This document shows, one piece after another, positions 50,825 to 61,363 of a stretch of DNA of 64,000 nt. This DNA is from Xenorhabdus koppenhoeferi (GTDB taxonomy: Bacteria; Pseudomonadota; Gammaproteobacteria; Enterobacterales; Enterobacteriaceae), in contig NZ_FPBJ01000001.1 of the NCBI RefSeq assembly GCF_900116635.1, positions 62,001 through 126,000 on the forward strand. Direction: 5' to 3'. The notes under the pieces are model-generated. The model worked only from the letters and a program-made list of their open reading frames with translations, was not told the DNA's origin and ran no database searches. The position numbers were made by a program, and so were the translations under genes. The first letter of the stretch is position 1; each line of letters begins with the position of its first letter.

Positions 50825-51682
50825 TCAGATAGTCAAATCAACTTGCTGATTATCAATCAATCGTGTTTGCCCTAACCATGCGGCCATCAGGATCACGGCT
50901 TTTTTACTTTGTGTTGTCAGTGGAGCCAGATTTTTTGCATCGCGGATAAACAACTCATCCGGCATAAAACCTGCTTCCCGCAGGTGTACAGATGCCAATT
51001 CAATTAATTGTTCTGTATTTTGTTCACCATGCTGCAATTTTTCTGCGATAAACCGCATAATTTTATTCAGCAAAGGTGCAATTTTTTTCTCCTCATCAGA
51101 CAGGAGATTATTACGTGAACTCAATGCCAATCCGTTTTTATCACGGACAATAGGCACGGGAACCAGCGTAATGTCGTAAGCCATATCTGCAATCATTTGG
51201 TGGATAATTTTTAATTGCTGAAAGTCTTTTTCACCGAAATAAACGAGATCAGGTTGGATCAGATTAAACAATTTACTAACAACCGTGGTGACACCGCGGA
51301 AATGACCCGGGCGGTTGATACCTTCGAGCATATAAGAAAGCTCCGGTACTTCGACAAAAGTCTGGCTGTCATTTGATTCATTGGGATACATTTCACTGGC
51401 ACCGGGAGCGAAAACAAGTTCAACCTTGCGAAGGTTCAATTTTTCGCAATCTTCCTGCAAAGTTCGTGGATAATTAACCAGATCGTCTTTTCGGTCAAAT
51501 TGCATCGGATTGACGAAGATACTGACAATAACGACATCGGCTTGTGCTTTGGCGGTATCAACCAGTGCCATGTGGCCATCATGCAGATTACCCATAGTAG
51601 GAACAAAGGCTATACGTTTGCCTGCCTGATGCCAACGGCGGATTTCACGACGCAAAAGAGGGATGGTTTCTATAATCAGCAT
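50825..51682 (-). CDS. panC: PanC, pantothenate synthetase
   Basis: Joins pantoate and beta-alanine with ATP. 285 residues. Nucleotidyl-transferase motif [15 protein letters not shown] (HxGH), FGEKDFQQL and [14 protein letters not shown] (KMSKS-like loop). Start ATG at 51682 follows AAGGAG. Downstream of panB in the same operon with a 38-bp gap. No panD (beta-alanine source) beside it. Confidence 0.97.
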   Translation of the reverse strand: MLIIETIPLLRREIRRWHQAGKRIAFVPTMGNLHDGHMALVDTAKAQADVVIVSIFVNPMQFDRKDDLVNYPRTLQEDCEKLNLRKVELVFAPGASEMYPNESNDSQTFVEVPELSYMLEGINRPGHFRGVTTVVSKLFNLIQPDLVYFGEKDFQQLKIIHQMIADMAYDITLVPVPIVRDKNGLALSSRNNLLSDEEKKIAPLLNKIMRFIAEKLQHGEQNTEQLIELASVHLREAGFMPDELFIRDAKNLAPLTTQSKKAVILMAAWLGQTRLIDNQQVDLTI

Positions 51683-51720
51683 TGCTCTACTCCTTTAATT
51701 AGCAGTCATGCTGGGGATAA

Positions 51721-52512
51721 TTATTTGAATGAGTGTTCTTCGCTGGGATAGATACCGCTTTCTACCTGTTCGATATACAGACGGATGGCATCCCGTATAT
51801 TACCCGTTTCTTTGAGGAAATCTTTGGCAAATTTAGGTGATCTTGCAGTGATACCCAGAGCATCGTGCATAACTAAAATTTGTCCGTCAGTCAGGTTACC
51901 GGCCCCAATGCCAATGACCGGAATTTCCAGCGCTTCGGTAACACGTCTTGCCAATTCGGTCGGAACGCATTCCAGTACGAGTAACTGTATACCCGCTTTT
52001 TCCAATGCAATAGCATCATTAAGTAATTTCTGGGCAGAATCGTCACTGCGTCCCTGAACTTTATAACCACCAAGTACATTGACCGATTGTGGTGTCAGCC
52101 CCAAGTGTCCACAGACGGGAACGGCACGCTCGGTCAGCATCTTAACGGTATCACACAGCCAGTCTCCACCCTCAATTTTGACCATATTGGCTCCTGCCCG
52201 CATTAATACTGCCGCATTGTCAAAACTTTGTTCTGGGGTGGCATAACTCATGAAGGGCATATCTGCGATAAGAAAAGCGTGAGAGACACCAGCGCGAACG
52301 CTTCGGGTATGGTAAGAGATATTTTCAACGGTGACAGGCAAGGTAGAGTCAAATCCTTGTACGGTCATACCGAGTGAATCACCAATGAGCATGACATTAA
52401 TACCCTGTTCGGCAAAAAGCTGGGCGAAACTGGCATCGTAAGCGGTGATAGTCGCAAACTTGTGTTTTTCTTTTTTTAGCTGGCGCAGGTCAGCCAGGGT
52501 TGTTGGTTTCAT
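51721..52512 (-). CDS. panB: PanB, 3-methyl-2-oxobutanoate hydroxymethyltransferase
   Basis: First committed step of pantothenate synthesis: ketopantoate from ketoisovalerate and methylene-tetrahydrofolate. 263 residues, TIM barrel: [63 protein letters not shown]. Start has AGGAGAATGTA. Its leader contains five 15-bp tandem units. Confidence 0.97.
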   Translation of the reverse strand: MKPTTLADLRQLKKEKHKFATITAYDASFAQLFAEQGINVMLIGDSLGMTVQGFDSTLPVTVENISYHTRSVRAGVSHAFLIADMPFMSYATPEQSFDNAAVLMRAGANMVKIEGGDWLCDTVKMLTERAVPVCGHLGLTPQSVNVLGGYKVQGRSDDSAQKLLNDAIALEKAGIQLLVLECVPTELARRVTEALEIPVIGIGAGNLTDGQILVMHDALGITARSPKFAKDFLKETGNIRDAIRLYIEQVESGIYPSEEHSFK

Positions 52513-52523
52513 TACATTCTCCT

Positions 52524-52598
52524 GAGTGGTTATCCCCTGAATAGTTACCCTCTGAGTAGTTATCCTCTAAATAGTTACCCCATAAATAGTTATCCCCA
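52524..52598. repeat. Five 15-bp tandem units in the panB leader
   Basis: Consecutive units GAGTGGTTATCCCCT, GAATAGTTACCCTCT, GAGTAGTTATCCTCT, AAATAGTTACCCCAT, AAATAGTTATCCCCA (consensus RARTAGTTAYCCYCT), ending 12 bases before the panB ATG. On the transcript strand each unit gives a GGRGATAACTA-like sequence with Shine-Dalgarno character. Confidence 0.9.
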
Positions 52599-52659
52599 TT
52601 ATTTTTCAAGTTGTTACTTTGTTGTTGGTTGTGCCGCTATTCGAAATTTATTGGGTATC
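52589..52659 (+). repeat. Degenerate ERIC relic
   Basis: TTTTTCAAGTTGTTACTTTG with a later GAAATTTATTGGGTAT resemble the two ERIC ends with the centre lost. Between panB and folK and adjoining the tandem repeat. Confidence 0.55.
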
Positions 52660-53139
52660 CACCCAAAAAGTCAGGCCATTTTCCGGAACTTGCTTTAATC
52701 GTTCTGCCAATATTTCTCCATCGGGGAATACAAGGTCTGGAGCAATTTCTGCGAGTGGATAAAGCATAAATTCACGCTGTTTTAAACCATAATGGGGAAT
52801 AATCAGGCGTTCAGTATTGATTATATAGTCACCAAACAACATGATATCCAGATCGAGTGTTCTTGGTCCCCAACGCTCATCTTTGCGAACCCGGCCCTGT
52901 GCCAGTTCGATTGCCTGAGTGTGATCAAGCAATGTTTCTGCCGGTAATTGAGTATCCAGTGCGACGGCAAGGTTGAGGAAATCTGGTTGATCCTGTGGTC
53001 CCATTGGTTTAGTTCGATAATAAGATGATCGAGCAACAAAAGTAGTGTCAGGGATCATTGTCAGAGCAGCAAGAGCGTTATCGACTTGCTGCAAAGGAGA
53101 GGACATATTGCTGCCAATAGCGATATAAACACGCGTCAT
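52648..53139 (-). CDS. folK: FolK, hydroxymethyldihydropterin pyrophosphokinase
   Basis: Pyrophosphorylates 6-hydroxymethyl-7,8-dihydropterin in folate synthesis. 163 residues. HPPK motifs YIAIGSNMSSPLQQVDNAL, YYRTKPMGPQDQPDFLN and RWGPRTLDLDIMLFGD. ATG at 53139 follows the pcnB stop by one base, so folK is co-translated with pcnB. Its stop lies inside the terminal part of an ERIC relic (shared WVDTQ end), so the last few codons may derive from that repeat. Confidence 0.96.
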   Translation of the reverse strand: MTRVYIAIGSNMSSPLQQVDNALAALTMIPDTTFVARSSYYRTKPMGPQDQPDFLNLAVALDTQLPAETLLDHTQAIELAQGRVRKDERWGPRTLDLDIMLFGDYIINTERLIIPHYGLKQREFMLYPLAEIAPDLVFPDGEILAERLKQVPENGLTFWVDTQ

Positions 53140-53140
53140 A

Positions 53141-54688
53141 TTAGCTATTGTTCCTATTCTGGCGAATGCGTCCAACACGGCGGGGACGTGTTCTGCGGCG
53201 CATGATTTCATTGCCCAGCTCTGAGATCATTGAGCGTTGTTGGGGAGGCGTTGACTGTTGAAATTCTGCCCACCAATGTACCAGTTCTTTCAGTTCATAG
53301 CGCGGCTCAATGCTGGCACGCAATTCCAGTAAATCATATGCAGCACGGAATTTCGGATGTTCCATCAGTTTATTTGCCCGCTTTCCTTGACGGCGCGGCA
53401 GGCGAAGCTGGAGTAACCAAATGTCGCGCATGGTTGTGGTATAGCGTTTTGGAATGGCAATCGAGCGACACTGTTCATCAAGGATGTCATTCATTGCCAG
53501 CGCAAAAGCATCATAATACTGTAAGCCGCCTTCCTGTGACAGTTTCTCTGCATGTTCAATCAACGGATACCACAGCATGGCTGCAAATAAGAACGCGGGA
53601 TTCACTCGTTGATCGTTCTGGATGCGGTGGTCAGTATTTTTCAGCACCTGCACCAGCAATTTTTCCATTGGTGAATTACCATCGTGGCTGAAACTACGTT
53701 GAATCAAAGGAAACAGTGGTTGGAACAAATGATATTCGCAAAGCAGTTTATAGGTGCTGTAGCCTTGCCCTGACTGTAATAACTTAAGAGACTCTTCGAA
53801 CAGGCGCGCTGAGGGAATATCGCTTAAGAGAAACGCAAGGCGAGGGATCGGTTCAGCAGTCGCCGGCCCGATAGTCATGTTCAGCTTGCTGGCGAAACGG
53901 ATGGCACGCAGCATACGGACAGGATCTTCCCGATACCGGGTTTCAGGATCACCAATAAGGCGAATGATGCCTGCCTCCAGATCTGCCATCCCGCCGACAT
54001 AATCCCGCAGGGCGAAATCTTCAATGCCATAGTAGAGACTATTGATCGTAAAATCGCGACGAACGGCATCTTCTTCAACTGAACCGAAGATATTATCGCG
54101 TAGTAACATACCGCTCTGTGCTTTATGTGATTGATTCCGGTCGTTGCTTTCAACTTGATCGTGAGATCCGCGGAAGGTGGCTACTTCAATCACATCATGC
54201 CCGAACATGATATGGGCAAGTCGGAAGCGCCGTCCGACAAGGCGGCAGTTACGGAATAGCTTACGAACTTGTTCTGGCGTAGCATTGGTTGCTATATCGA
54301 AATCTTTGGGCTTTTTATGCAGCAGTAAGTCACGAACGCCGCCACCGACCAGATAAGCTTGAAAACCTGATTTATTCAGGCGATACAGAACTTTCAGTGC
54401 ATTATCACTGATATCCTTGCGTGAGATTGGATGCAGCTCCCGTGGGATCACAGTGATCGGGGAGTCCGAAGGCTTTGCCTTTACGGATTTTTTCTTCATT
54501 TTGTCTTTATAGGCATGTGATGAAGATGAATTATTTTCTCTGCGACGTTTGCGCGGAGAACTGCTCTCTGCTTGAGCAGAACGGTCCGATACGGTGACTG
54601 GCCTTTCACTGACTACCTGTGTGTTGCTTTTTACCCCGTTATCACGGATCAACAGATTACGGCAGAAAGTTGCTACTCGGTTAAAAAT
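53141..54688 (-). CDS. pcnB: PcnB, poly(A) polymerase I, with an AUU start codon
   Basis: Adds 3' poly(A) tails that trigger RNA decay and control plasmid copy number. 515 residues. Class II nucleotidyltransferase core [20 protein letters not shown] with the catalytic Asp pair in KDFDIAT, then [23 protein letters not shown] and a basic C terminus. The first ATG/GTG/TTG is 12 codons inside; the upstream ATT at 54688 opens [12 protein letters not shown], which aligns with E. coli MFTRVANFCRKVL, and GAGGTG sits before it. E. coli pcnB is known to initiate at AUU. A Lys/Arg/Ser-rich linker (about 25-65) is longer than in E. coli. Confidence 0.93.
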   Translation of the reverse strand: MFNRVATFCRNLLIRDNGVKSNTQVVSERPVTVSDRSAQAESSSPRKRRRENNSSSSHAYKDKMKKKSVKAKPSDSPITVIPRELHPISRKDISDNALKVLYRLNKSGFQAYLVGGGVRDLLLHKKPKDFDIATNATPEQVRKLFRNCRLVGRRFRLAHIMFGHDVIEVATFRGSHDQVESNDRNQSHKAQSGMLLRDNIFGSVEEDAVRRDFTINSLYYGIEDFALRDYVGGMADLEAGIIRLIGDPETRYREDPVRMLRAIRFASKLNMTIGPATAEPIPRLAFLLSDIPSARLFEESLKLLQSGQGYSTYKLLCEYHLFQPLFPLIQRSFSHDGNSPMEKLLVQVLKNTDHRIQNDQRVNPAFLFAAMLWYPLIEHAEKLSQEGGLQYYDAFALAMNDILDEQCRSIAIPKRYTTTMRDIWLLQLRLPRRQGKRANKLMEHPKFRAAYDLLELRASIEPRYELKELVHWWAEFQQSTPPQQRSMISELGNEIMRRRTRPRRVGRIRQNRNNS

Positions 54689-54800
54689 GGTACACCTCGA
54701 TAGTGACTAATCAATTAAAACAAAAAAACAGCCGCCAATCATAACTTACTGGACATTTTTTGAGAATGCTTACAATGCTAATAGAAACACTTTATTTAAA

Positions 54801-55688
54801 TTAGCGATTGGTTATGTTTTTAGGCGGAACCACATTTATATTCCAACCAACGATAGCCTGCTGTAGCAATTGATCTGTGGTGAGGTCTTGCCAGCCCGTG
54901 ATAATAGGTTGATTTAAAAATGATAGCGCATCAATAAGTAATGGTCTTGGATCACCCAAAGGAATCGGTTGGGCATGATTTTGCTTAGAGAGTTTAGTTC
55001 CTTCTTTATTAAGTACGAGAGGCAAATGTACGTAATCTGGTGTTTTAAAATTCAAATGCTGATACAGAGAGAGCTGACGGACTGTTGGTTCAATTAAATC
55101 GGCTCCCCTGACAATTTCAGTGATGCCCTGATAGTTATCATCAATAACAACGACAAGATTATAGGCGAATAGACTATCTTTGCGATGAATGATGAAATCT
55201 TCTTTCGCCATCGCTGCGGGAACGGTGATGTAACCCTGTAATTTATCGTGAAAACCATATACCGGATGGTGTTGCTTCAGGCGGATTGCGGCATGGTGCT
55301 CGGATAGGTGCAAATGTTGGCAGTGACCATCATAAAAACCGCCCAATTGCTGAATGCGCTGGCGGGTACAAGCACAGCAATAGCTCTTTTGCTGCTGTTT
55401 TAATTGATTGAGGATGGCACGGTAGGCTTCATGGCGTTGGGATTGATAAAGAACATCCCCATCCCAGCAGAAGCCATAATGTTCAAGGGATTTCAATATC
55501 CGACTGGCGGCTCCGGAAATTTCTCTGGGAGGATCGATATCATCAATACGCATCAGCCATTTTCCGTGACAGGCACGGGCTTGCAGATAACTACCCAAAG
55601 CTGTAACGAGGGAACCGAAATGAAGATCACCTGAAGGAGATGGAGCGAATCGCCCAACATATAACGAAGAATGTTCAGATTGAGTCAT
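54801..55688 (-). CDS. gluQ: GluQ-RS, glutamyl-Q tRNA(Asp) synthetase
   Basis: Truncated GluRS paralogue that attaches glutamate to queuosine in tRNA-Asp. 295 residues, no anticodon-binding domain. HIGH-like motif [12 protein letters not shown], zinc-site residues in [10 protein letters not shown] and YDGHC, and KMSKS-like GTKLSKQNH. Uses the queuosine whose precursors QueD and QueE, also in this window, help make. Immediately downstream of dksA as in E. coli. Confidence 0.96.
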   Translation of the reverse strand: MTQSEHSSLYVGRFAPSPSGDLHFGSLVTALGSYLQARACHGKWLMRIDDIDPPREISGAASRILKSLEHYGFCWDGDVLYQSQRHEAYRAILNQLKQQQKSYCCACTRQRIQQLGGFYDGHCQHLHLSEHHAAIRLKQHHPVYGFHDKLQGYITVPAAMAKEDFIIHRKDSLFAYNLVVVIDDNYQGITEIVRGADLIEPTVRQLSLYQHLNFKTPDYVHLPLVLNKEGTKLSKQNHAQPIPLGDPRPLLIDALSFLNQPIITGWQDLTTDQLLQQAIVGWNINVVPPKNITNR

Positions 55689-55708
55689 ATCAAGATCATT
55701 ATAGGGAG

Positions 55709-55732
55709 ATACGGCGCCATTGGGCGCCGTAT
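55709..55732. terminator. Hairpin between dksA and gluQ
   Basis: 10-bp perfect stem ATACGGCGCC / GGCGCCGTAT with a 4-base loop. No T run on the minus strand, so attenuation or mRNA-end protection is as likely as termination. Confidence 0.6.
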
Positions 55733-55745
55733 TTAGCCCTATTGG

Positions 55746-56201
55746 TTAGCCAGCCATTTGCTTTTCGCGAATTTCGGCTAACGTTTTACAGTCAATACAT
55801 AAATCGGCTGTTGGGCGAGCTTCCAAACGGCGAATGCCGATTTCAACTCCACAGGATTCACAATAGCCGAAGTCGTTCTCTTCGACTTTTTTCAGCGTTT
55901 TCTCGATCTTTTTGATCAATTTACGCTCGCGATCCCGATTACGTAATTCAAGACTGAACTCTTCTTCTTGCGCCGCACGATCAACTGGATCAGGGAAGTT
56001 CGCTGCCTCATCTTGCATATGAGATACAGTACGGTCTACTTCATCCCTGAGTTGATTGCGCCATGCTTCCAGAATCAGCTTGAAATGCTCTAACTGGGCA
56101 TCGTTCATGTATTCTTCGCCTGGCTTTTCCTGATAAGGTTCTACCCCAGCGATGGCGAGAATGCTCAAGGACGAGGTTTTGCGTTTTTGCCCTTCTTGCA
56201 T
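55746..56201 (-). CDS. dksA: DksA, RNA polymerase-binding transcription factor
   Basis: Works with ppGpp to reset transcription in the stringent response. 151 residues, near-identical to E. coli. Coiled coil with tip DxxDxA seen as [11 protein letters not shown], and C4 zinc finger CESC ... CIDC (Cys114, 117, 135, 138). The open frame extends upstream through a C10 tract, but the ATG at 56201 ([16 protein letters not shown]) with AGGAG is the family start. Confidence 0.98.
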   Translation of the reverse strand: MQEGQKRKTSSLSILAIAGVEPYQEKPGEEYMNDAQLEHFKLILEAWRNQLRDEVDRTVSHMQDEAANFPDPVDRAAQEEEFSLELRNRDRERKLIKKIEKTLKKVEENDFGYCESCGVEIGIRRLEARPTADLCIDCKTLAEIREKQMAG

Positions 56202-56401
56202 AATGCTTCTCCTTACACACGCACTATCAAACGACCCCCCCCCCAACAGCAGGGGGGAAAAAAATAGGCCGCTATAAATAACAGATGACTGCGAGGTTGG
56301 CAATTGTTCCTGCCATTAGTTTTGCAATGGTGTGAAGACAGACATGTTTACTGCTTAAATATATTGCAAAACCACTCTCGCCAGTATGATCTGTTTACAA
56401 A

Positions 56402-57112
56402 TTATCCTATTGATAAAAAAGGTAATTTGTCACTTATAACCATTCTGTTTTCTGTCATATTGGCCTTATAACAAATTACTTCGACTCCAGAATTACACGC
56501 TTGTTCCAAAAGAAAAGCATAATCATGGTCAATATGTTTTGCTGCCGTAACCTGACTGACCCCAGAGTGTAAAACGACAAATAACAGGACAGCACGCTGA
56601 CCTTGTTGTGATATCAATGATAGCTCACGTAAATGTTTTTGCCCTCGAATGGTTATGGTATCGGGGAAAAAACCATAATTTCCCTCTAATAATGTCACTG
56701 ACTTTACTTCAATATAACAATTAACTCTTTGTTTTGACTGTAACAATAAATCTATGCGGCTTTTCTCTTTTCCATATCCCACTTCACGATTGATGTGCTC
56801 ATAACCGGATAATTCCGAAATTACATTATTTTCAATGGCCTGATAGGCCAACTCATTGGCTCTGAGCGTATTGACACAGATCCAGTGTCCAGTTTGAGTC
56901 TGAGTCAGCTCCCAGCTATTCGGATATTTGCGTTTGGGATTGTCCGATGTGGAATACCACACGGTATCTCCCGGTGTAGCACAGCCTGTCATTGCGCCAG
57001 TATTGGCACAATGTATAGTGAGCGTTTCTCCTTCTGGCGTAAGAAGATCCGCAAGAAAGCGTTTATAACGGCGAATTAAAATAGCGGACTTTAGAGCGGG
57101 TGAAAATTCCAT
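56402..57112 (-). CDS. sfsA: SfsA, sugar fermentation stimulation protein
   Basis: 236 residues. OB-fold N terminus ([16 protein letters not shown]) followed by a nuclease-like domain with the PD-(D/E)XK pattern SRIDLLLQ ... [12 protein letters not shown]. Reported as a DNA-binding protein affecting maltose genes in E. coli; true function unsettled. Upstream of dksA as in E. coli. Confidence 0.94.
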   Translation of the reverse strand: MEFSPALKSAILIRRYKRFLADLLTPEGETLTIHCANTGAMTGCATPGDTVWYSTSDNPKRKYPNSWELTQTQTGHWICVNTLRANELAYQAIENNVISELSGYEHINREVGYGKEKSRIDLLLQSKQRVNCYIEVKSVTLLEGNYGFFPDTITIRGQKHLRELSLISQQGQRAVLLFVVLHSGVSQVTAAKHIDHDYAFLLEQACNSGVEVICYKANMTENRMVISDKLPFLSIG

Positions 57113-57519
57113 AAACTTTCCTTCATAACCAGTGACCGACGTTATAAAAAGTCAATAGTCTCAATGAGCTGAAATTCAATGAAATGAAATCAAATGTGTC
57201 AATGCTACAATGGCTCTTATTGAAAGTTAATCCATTATATACACAATGGATTTCAAGTTGCATCGCGACGGCAAGAGAGTAAATCCCCGGGAGCATAGAT
57301 AACTATGTGACCGGGGTAAGCGAGTGCCGCCAACAAAGAGGCAGTTTGAAAGACGAAGTGTATAGTGATTCTTTGTTATTACCGATTTATAACTCATTAC
57401 CCGTTTATGATGTAAAAGAGTATGTGGAATAGCAAAGGCGAACATCAAAAAAGCGCAATCGGCGGGATGACTATGATGATTATGAAAATGATGATTTTGA
57501 CGACGATGAGGATGAAGTC
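57113..57519. other. Intergenic region between sfsA and mrcB
   Basis: 407 bp in place of the thpR/hrpB genes of E. coli. Holds a full ERIC element and, from 57422, a reading frame that looks like the lost N terminus of PBP1b. Confidence 0.7.
57238..57364 (-). repeat. ERIC element, full length (127 bp), reverse orientation
   Basis: TATACACAATGGATTTCAAG to AGTTTGAAAGACGAAGTG and TATA, with the centre CATAGATAACTATGTGACCG. Like the copy at 3485 in subfamily sequence (ATCTATG/ATAACTATG centre, GCAAGAGAG). Confidence 0.93.
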
Positions 57520-59859
57520 ATGACGAAAAAAGGGAGGAATACCCGCCCATCCAAGGCTCAGGCATCAAGGAGCAGAGGGAATTGGATTTTATGGCTGCTG
57601 TTGAAAATCTTTATTGTGCTGGCGGTAATTATTATTATTTATGGCTTCTATCTGGATAACAAAATCCGCCAGCGCATTGATGGTAAAGTCTGGGATTTAC
57701 CCGCCGCAGTGTATGGTCGGATGGTCAATCTTGAACCGGGCATGAATTACAGCAAGGACGAAATGATTCATTTGCTGGAAGGCATGCAGTACCGGAAAGT
57801 GACAAAAGCGACCCGGGCCGGTGAGTTTGTTGTCAGGGGAAACAGCATTGAAATGTTGCGTCGGCCATTTGATTTCCCTGATGGTAAAGAAGAACAGATT
57901 CAGGCTCGGTTATCCTTTGATAATAACCATCTTACCAGTATTGAAAATATGGAAAACCAGCGTCAGTTTGGTTTTTTCCGCCTTGATCCGAAATTAATTA
58001 CCATGATGCAATCACCGAACGGTGAACAACGTCTGTTTGTCCCGCGTTCAGGCTTTCCCGATTTACTGGTTCAGACTTTATTGGAAACAGAAGATCGTTA
58101 TTTTTATGAACACGATGGAGTCAGACCACTTTCCATCGCTCGCGCTATATTGGCTAACCTGACAGCGGGACGTACAGTGCAGGGGGGGAGTACTCTGACG
58201 CAGCAATTGGTAAAAAACCTGTTCCTTTCCAATGAGCGAACCCTGACTCGTAAAGCGAATGAAGCGCTTATGGCCTTACTGATGGATGCTCGTTATAGCA
58301 AGGATCGCATTCTTGAATTGTACTTGAATGAAATCTATTTGGGGCAAAGCGGCGATGAACAGATCCGTGGTTTCCCCTTAGCGAGTCAGTACTATTTCGG
58401 GCGCCCGATTGATGAGCTAGGTTTGGATCAGCAGGCATTGCTGGTAGGTATGGTGAAAGGAGCATCGGTATATAATCCGTGGCGCAATCCGAAAAGAGCA
58501 CTGGAGCGGCGCAATATTGTTCTGAAAATACTCCAGAATCGAAATATTATCGATCAGGAATTGTATGATCTATTGAGTGCCCGTCCACTTGGGGTAAAAC
58601 CGAAAAATGAGGGGCTTACACCACAACCTGCTTTTATGCAGTTAGTTCGTCAGGAATTGCAGAAAAAGTTAGGTGATAAAATTAATGATTTATCAGGTGT
58701 AAAAATCTTCACTACCCTAGATCCTGTTTCACAGGATGCGGCAGAAAAATCAGTGGAAGAAGGTGTCGCCGCTCTGCGAAAAACGCGAAAGATCAAAGAT
58801 CTTGAAGGCGCGATGGTTGTTGTGGATCGCTTCAGCGGCGAAGTTCGCGCGATGGTTGGTGGTTCCCAACCCCAATACGCAGGATTTAACCGGGCGTTGG
58901 ATGCCCGCCGCTTGATTGGTTCTTTAGCTAAGCCTGCGACTTATCTGGCAGCATTGAGCCAGCCGGATAAATATCGCCTGAATACTTGGCTGGCAGATGA
59001 ACCCATTTCTGTCCCTCTGACCGGTGGACGATCCTGGGAACCCAGGAACTTTAGCCGTACCTTCAGCGGACGGGTGATGTTGGTTGATGCGTTGGCACGT
59101 TCGATAAATATCTCAACAGTGAATCTGGGGCTGGATGTTGGACTGGATCGCATTACCAGCACCTTAATCTCACTGGGTATTCCGGCGAAAGAGATCCAGC
59201 AGGTTCCTGCCATGTTGCTGGGCGCGATTAATCTGACGCCAATGGAAATGGCGCAAGAGTTCCAGACCATTGCCAGTGGCGGTAATCGGGCTAAACTCTC
59301 TGCACTGCGTTCTATCATTACTGAAGACGGTACTGTGGTTTACCAGAGCTATCCACAGGCTGAGCGAGCTGTGCCGCCACAGGCTGCTTATCTGACACTA
59401 TATGGTATGCAGCAAGGCGTGGCACGGGGTACAGGCCGTTCACTGACCGGAAAATACGGCAAATATAATTTGGCGGGGAAAACCGGTACTACCAATGATC
59501 TTCGTGACAGCTGGTTTACGGGAATTGATGGCAAAGAAGTCACAATTGTCTGGACAGGGCGCGATAACAATGGCCCAACCAATTTGACGGGCGCGACGGG
59601 GGCGATGACGATTTACCGCCGTTACTTGGAAAATGAAACGCCACTGATGCTGAACAACCGTCCACCGGAAGGTATTGTGGATATGTCGGTCAATGAAGAT
59701 GGAAGTTTCAACTGCGCTGATAATGGCATCAGGATATTGCCGGTTTGGACAGACAATCCAGAGGGCTTATGCCAGCAGTCGGTGCAACAGCCGATAGAGG
59801 AGCATGAAAAAGAAGCTCCGGGTTGGTTGCGGGAAATGTTTAGTCAGCAAGGACATTAG
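57520..59859 (+). CDS. mrcB: MrcB (PBP1b), bifunctional peptidoglycan synthase
   Basis: Polymerises and cross-links peptidoglycan. 779 residues from the ATG at 57520. One transmembrane helix (about 25-45), UB2H domain, GT51 transglycosylase ([30 protein letters not shown]), transpeptidase with SLAKPATY (SxxK), SIN (SINISTVN) and KTGTTND (KTG). This start equals the E. coli PBP1b-gamma start (MPRKGK). Upstream codons 57433-57519 encode a basic then acidic stretch ([17 protein letters not shown]) like the alpha form, but they have no usable start and an in-frame TAG at 57430; a one-base shift at an A6 run would join them to an ATG at 57422. Confidence 0.95.
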   Translation: MTKKGRNTRPSKAQASRSRGNWILWLLLKIFIVLAVIIIIYGFYLDNKIRQRIDGKVWDLPAAVYGRMVNLEPGMNYSKDEMIHLLEGMQYRKVTKATRAGEFVVRGNSIEMLRRPFDFPDGKEEQIQARLSFDNNHLTSIENMENQRQFGFFRLDPKLITMMQSPNGEQRLFVPRSGFPDLLVQTLLETEDRYFYEHDGVRPLSIARAILANLTAGRTVQGGSTLTQQLVKNLFLSNERTLTRKANEALMALLMDARYSKDRILELYLNEIYLGQSGDEQIRGFPLASQYYFGRPIDELGLDQQALLVGMVKGASVYNPWRNPKRALERRNIVLKILQNRNIIDQELYDLLSARPLGVKPKNEGLTPQPAFMQLVRQELQKKLGDKINDLSGVKIFTTLDPVSQDAAEKSVEEGVAALRKTRKIKDLEGAMVVVDRFSGEVRAMVGGSQPQYAGFNRALDARRLIGSLAKPATYLAALSQPDKYRLNTWLADEPISVPLTGGRSWEPRNFSRTFSGRVMLVDALARSINISTVNLGLDVGLDRITSTLISLGIPAKEIQQVPAMLLGAINLTPMEMAQEFQTIASGGNRAKLSALRSIITEDGTVVYQSYPQAERAVPPQAAYLTLYGMQQGVARGTGRSLTGKYGKYNLAGKTGTTNDLRDSWFTGIDGKEVTIVWTGRDNNGPTNLTGATGAMTIYRRYLENETPLMLNNRPPEGIVDMSVNEDGSFNCADNGIRILPVWTDNPEGLCQQSVQQPIEEHEKEAPGWLREMFSQQGH

Positions 59860-59956
59860 ACCTGCTCCCCTTGTGCTTGTAGTTGTAACACGATTCAGGA
59901 ACGTGCTAAACACATTCGTGAGCGTATCTAGCAGACAAGAAATAAAATGTTTGATT

Positions 59957-60020
59957 ACTCAGTCCGGTTAGTGATCTGTTTGGATTTGACGATTGATTAG
60001 ATGCAAAAATCGGACTGAGT
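59957..60020. repeat. 10-bp inverted repeat with 44-base spacer
   Basis: ACTCAGTCCG (59957-59966) and CGGACTGAGT (60011-60020) between the convergent genes mrcB and hemL. May be a long-loop terminator or the ends of a small element. An ERIC end relic (GAAATCCATTGGGTATAA, 60045-60062) follows. Confidence 0.6.
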
Positions 60021-60079
60021 TCTCTTCAAGTGATCTATTGTCCTGAAATCCATTGGGTATAAATGAACAATAGGATAAT

Positions 60080-61363
60080 TTATTTCAATTTAGCAAAGCA
60101 GCGTGCCGATGCGTCAATGGTACGCTGGATATCTTCATCGGAATGAGCGATGGACATAAAGCCTGCTTCAAACGCGGAAGGGGCCAGATAAACTCCTTCA
60201 TCCAGCATCAGGTGGAAGAACTGCTTAAAGCGTTCAACATCACATTTCATGACATCCTGATAGCAGGTGACACTACCCGCATCGGTAAAGAAAATACCGA
60301 ACATGCCACCAACGTGATTAACAACCAACGGAATGCCCGCTTTTGATGCCACGTTTTTCAAACCTGAAGCCAGATTATCAGTCAATTCACTCAAACGCTG
60401 GTGAACGCCCACTTGAGCAACTTCTTTCAGGCAAGCCAGACCCGCAGCCATTGCGATTGGGTTACCAGAAAGGGTTCCCGCCTGATAAACAGGGCCGGTT
60501 GGTGCCAACTTTTCCATGATCTCCAGACGACCACCAAAAGCACCGACAGGCATCCCGCCACCAATAATTTTACCAAGAGAAGTGAGATCCGGCTTAACAT
60601 CGTAATATTCTTGTGCCCCGCCCAGAGCGACACGAAAGCCTGTCATGACTTCATCAATAATCAGCAGGGCACCGAACTCATCACACAGCTTACGCAGACC
60701 CGGCAGAAATTCTGGCATTGGTGGAATGCAATTCATGTTACCTGCGACTGGTTCGACGATGATACACGCAATTTCTTCTGGATATTTTTCGAAGGCTTCG
60801 CGGACGGAATTCAGGTCATTGTAGACACAAGTCAGGGTATGCTTAGCAAAATCAGCAGGAACGCCCGGAGAGTTAGGCTGACCAATAGTCAGGGCGCCAG
60901 ATCCTGCTTTTACCAGCAGACAATCAGCGTGACCGTGGTAACAACCTTCAAATTTAATGATTTTATCACGTTGGGTATAACCGCGAGCCAGACGGATGGC
61001 ACTCATGGTGGCTTCTGTACCTGAGTTCACCATGCGAACCATATCCATTGAAGGGACAAGTTCTGTTACCCGTTTTGCCATTTCTACTTCGGCAGCAGTT
61101 GGTGCGCCAAAACTTAATCCACGCTCAGCGGCTGCAATGACGGCATTGCGGATAGCCGGATGGTTATGTCCGAGCACCATCGGTCCCCATGAACCGACAT
61201 AATCAATATAAGCGTTGTTATCGACATCATAAAGATAGGCACCATCGGCACGCTCGATAAAGACAGGCGTACCGCCAACACCATTAAAAGCACGTACAGG
61301 TGAATTGACACCGCCGGGGATCACATGTTTTGCCTGAGAGTAAAGCGTTTCGGACTGGCTCAT
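60080..61363 (-). CDS. hemL: HemL, glutamate-1-semialdehyde 2,1-aminomutase
   Basis: PLP enzyme making 5-aminolevulinate, the heme and siroheme precursor. 427 residues. PLP lysine is Lys265 in [17 protein letters not shown], as in E. coli; [11 protein letters not shown] holds the PLP-binding Asp; [18 protein letters not shown] and [14 protein letters not shown] are class III aminotransferase blocks. Start ATG at 61363 after an AGGAGCTTTA site. Convergent with mrcB. Confidence 0.97.
   Translation of the reverse strand: MSQSETLYSQAKHVIPGGVNSPVRAFNGVGGTPVFIERADGAYLYDVDNNAYIDYVGSWGPMVLGHNHPAIRNAVIAAAERGLSFGAPTAAEVEMAKRVTELVPSMDMVRMVNSGTEATMSAIRLARGYTQRDKIIKFEGCYHGHADCLLVKAGSGALTIGQPNSPGVPADFAKHTLTCVYNDLNSVREAFEKYPEEIACIIVEPVAGNMNCIPPMPEFLPGLRKLCDEFGALLIIDEVMTGFRVALGGAQEYYDVKPDLTSLGKIIGGGMPVGAFGGRLEIMEKLAPTGPVYQAGTLSGNPIAMAAGLACLKEVAQVGVHQRLSELTDNLASGLKNVASKAGIPLVVNHVGGMFGIFFTDAGSVTCYQDVMKCDVERFKQFFHLMLDEGVYLAPSAFEAGFMSIAHSDEDIQRTIDASARCFAKLK

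Noticed and set aside
57227-57448. 73-codon minus-strand frame upstream of mrcB
   Set aside because: Mostly a translated ERIC element; the same holds for the frame at 50627-50818.
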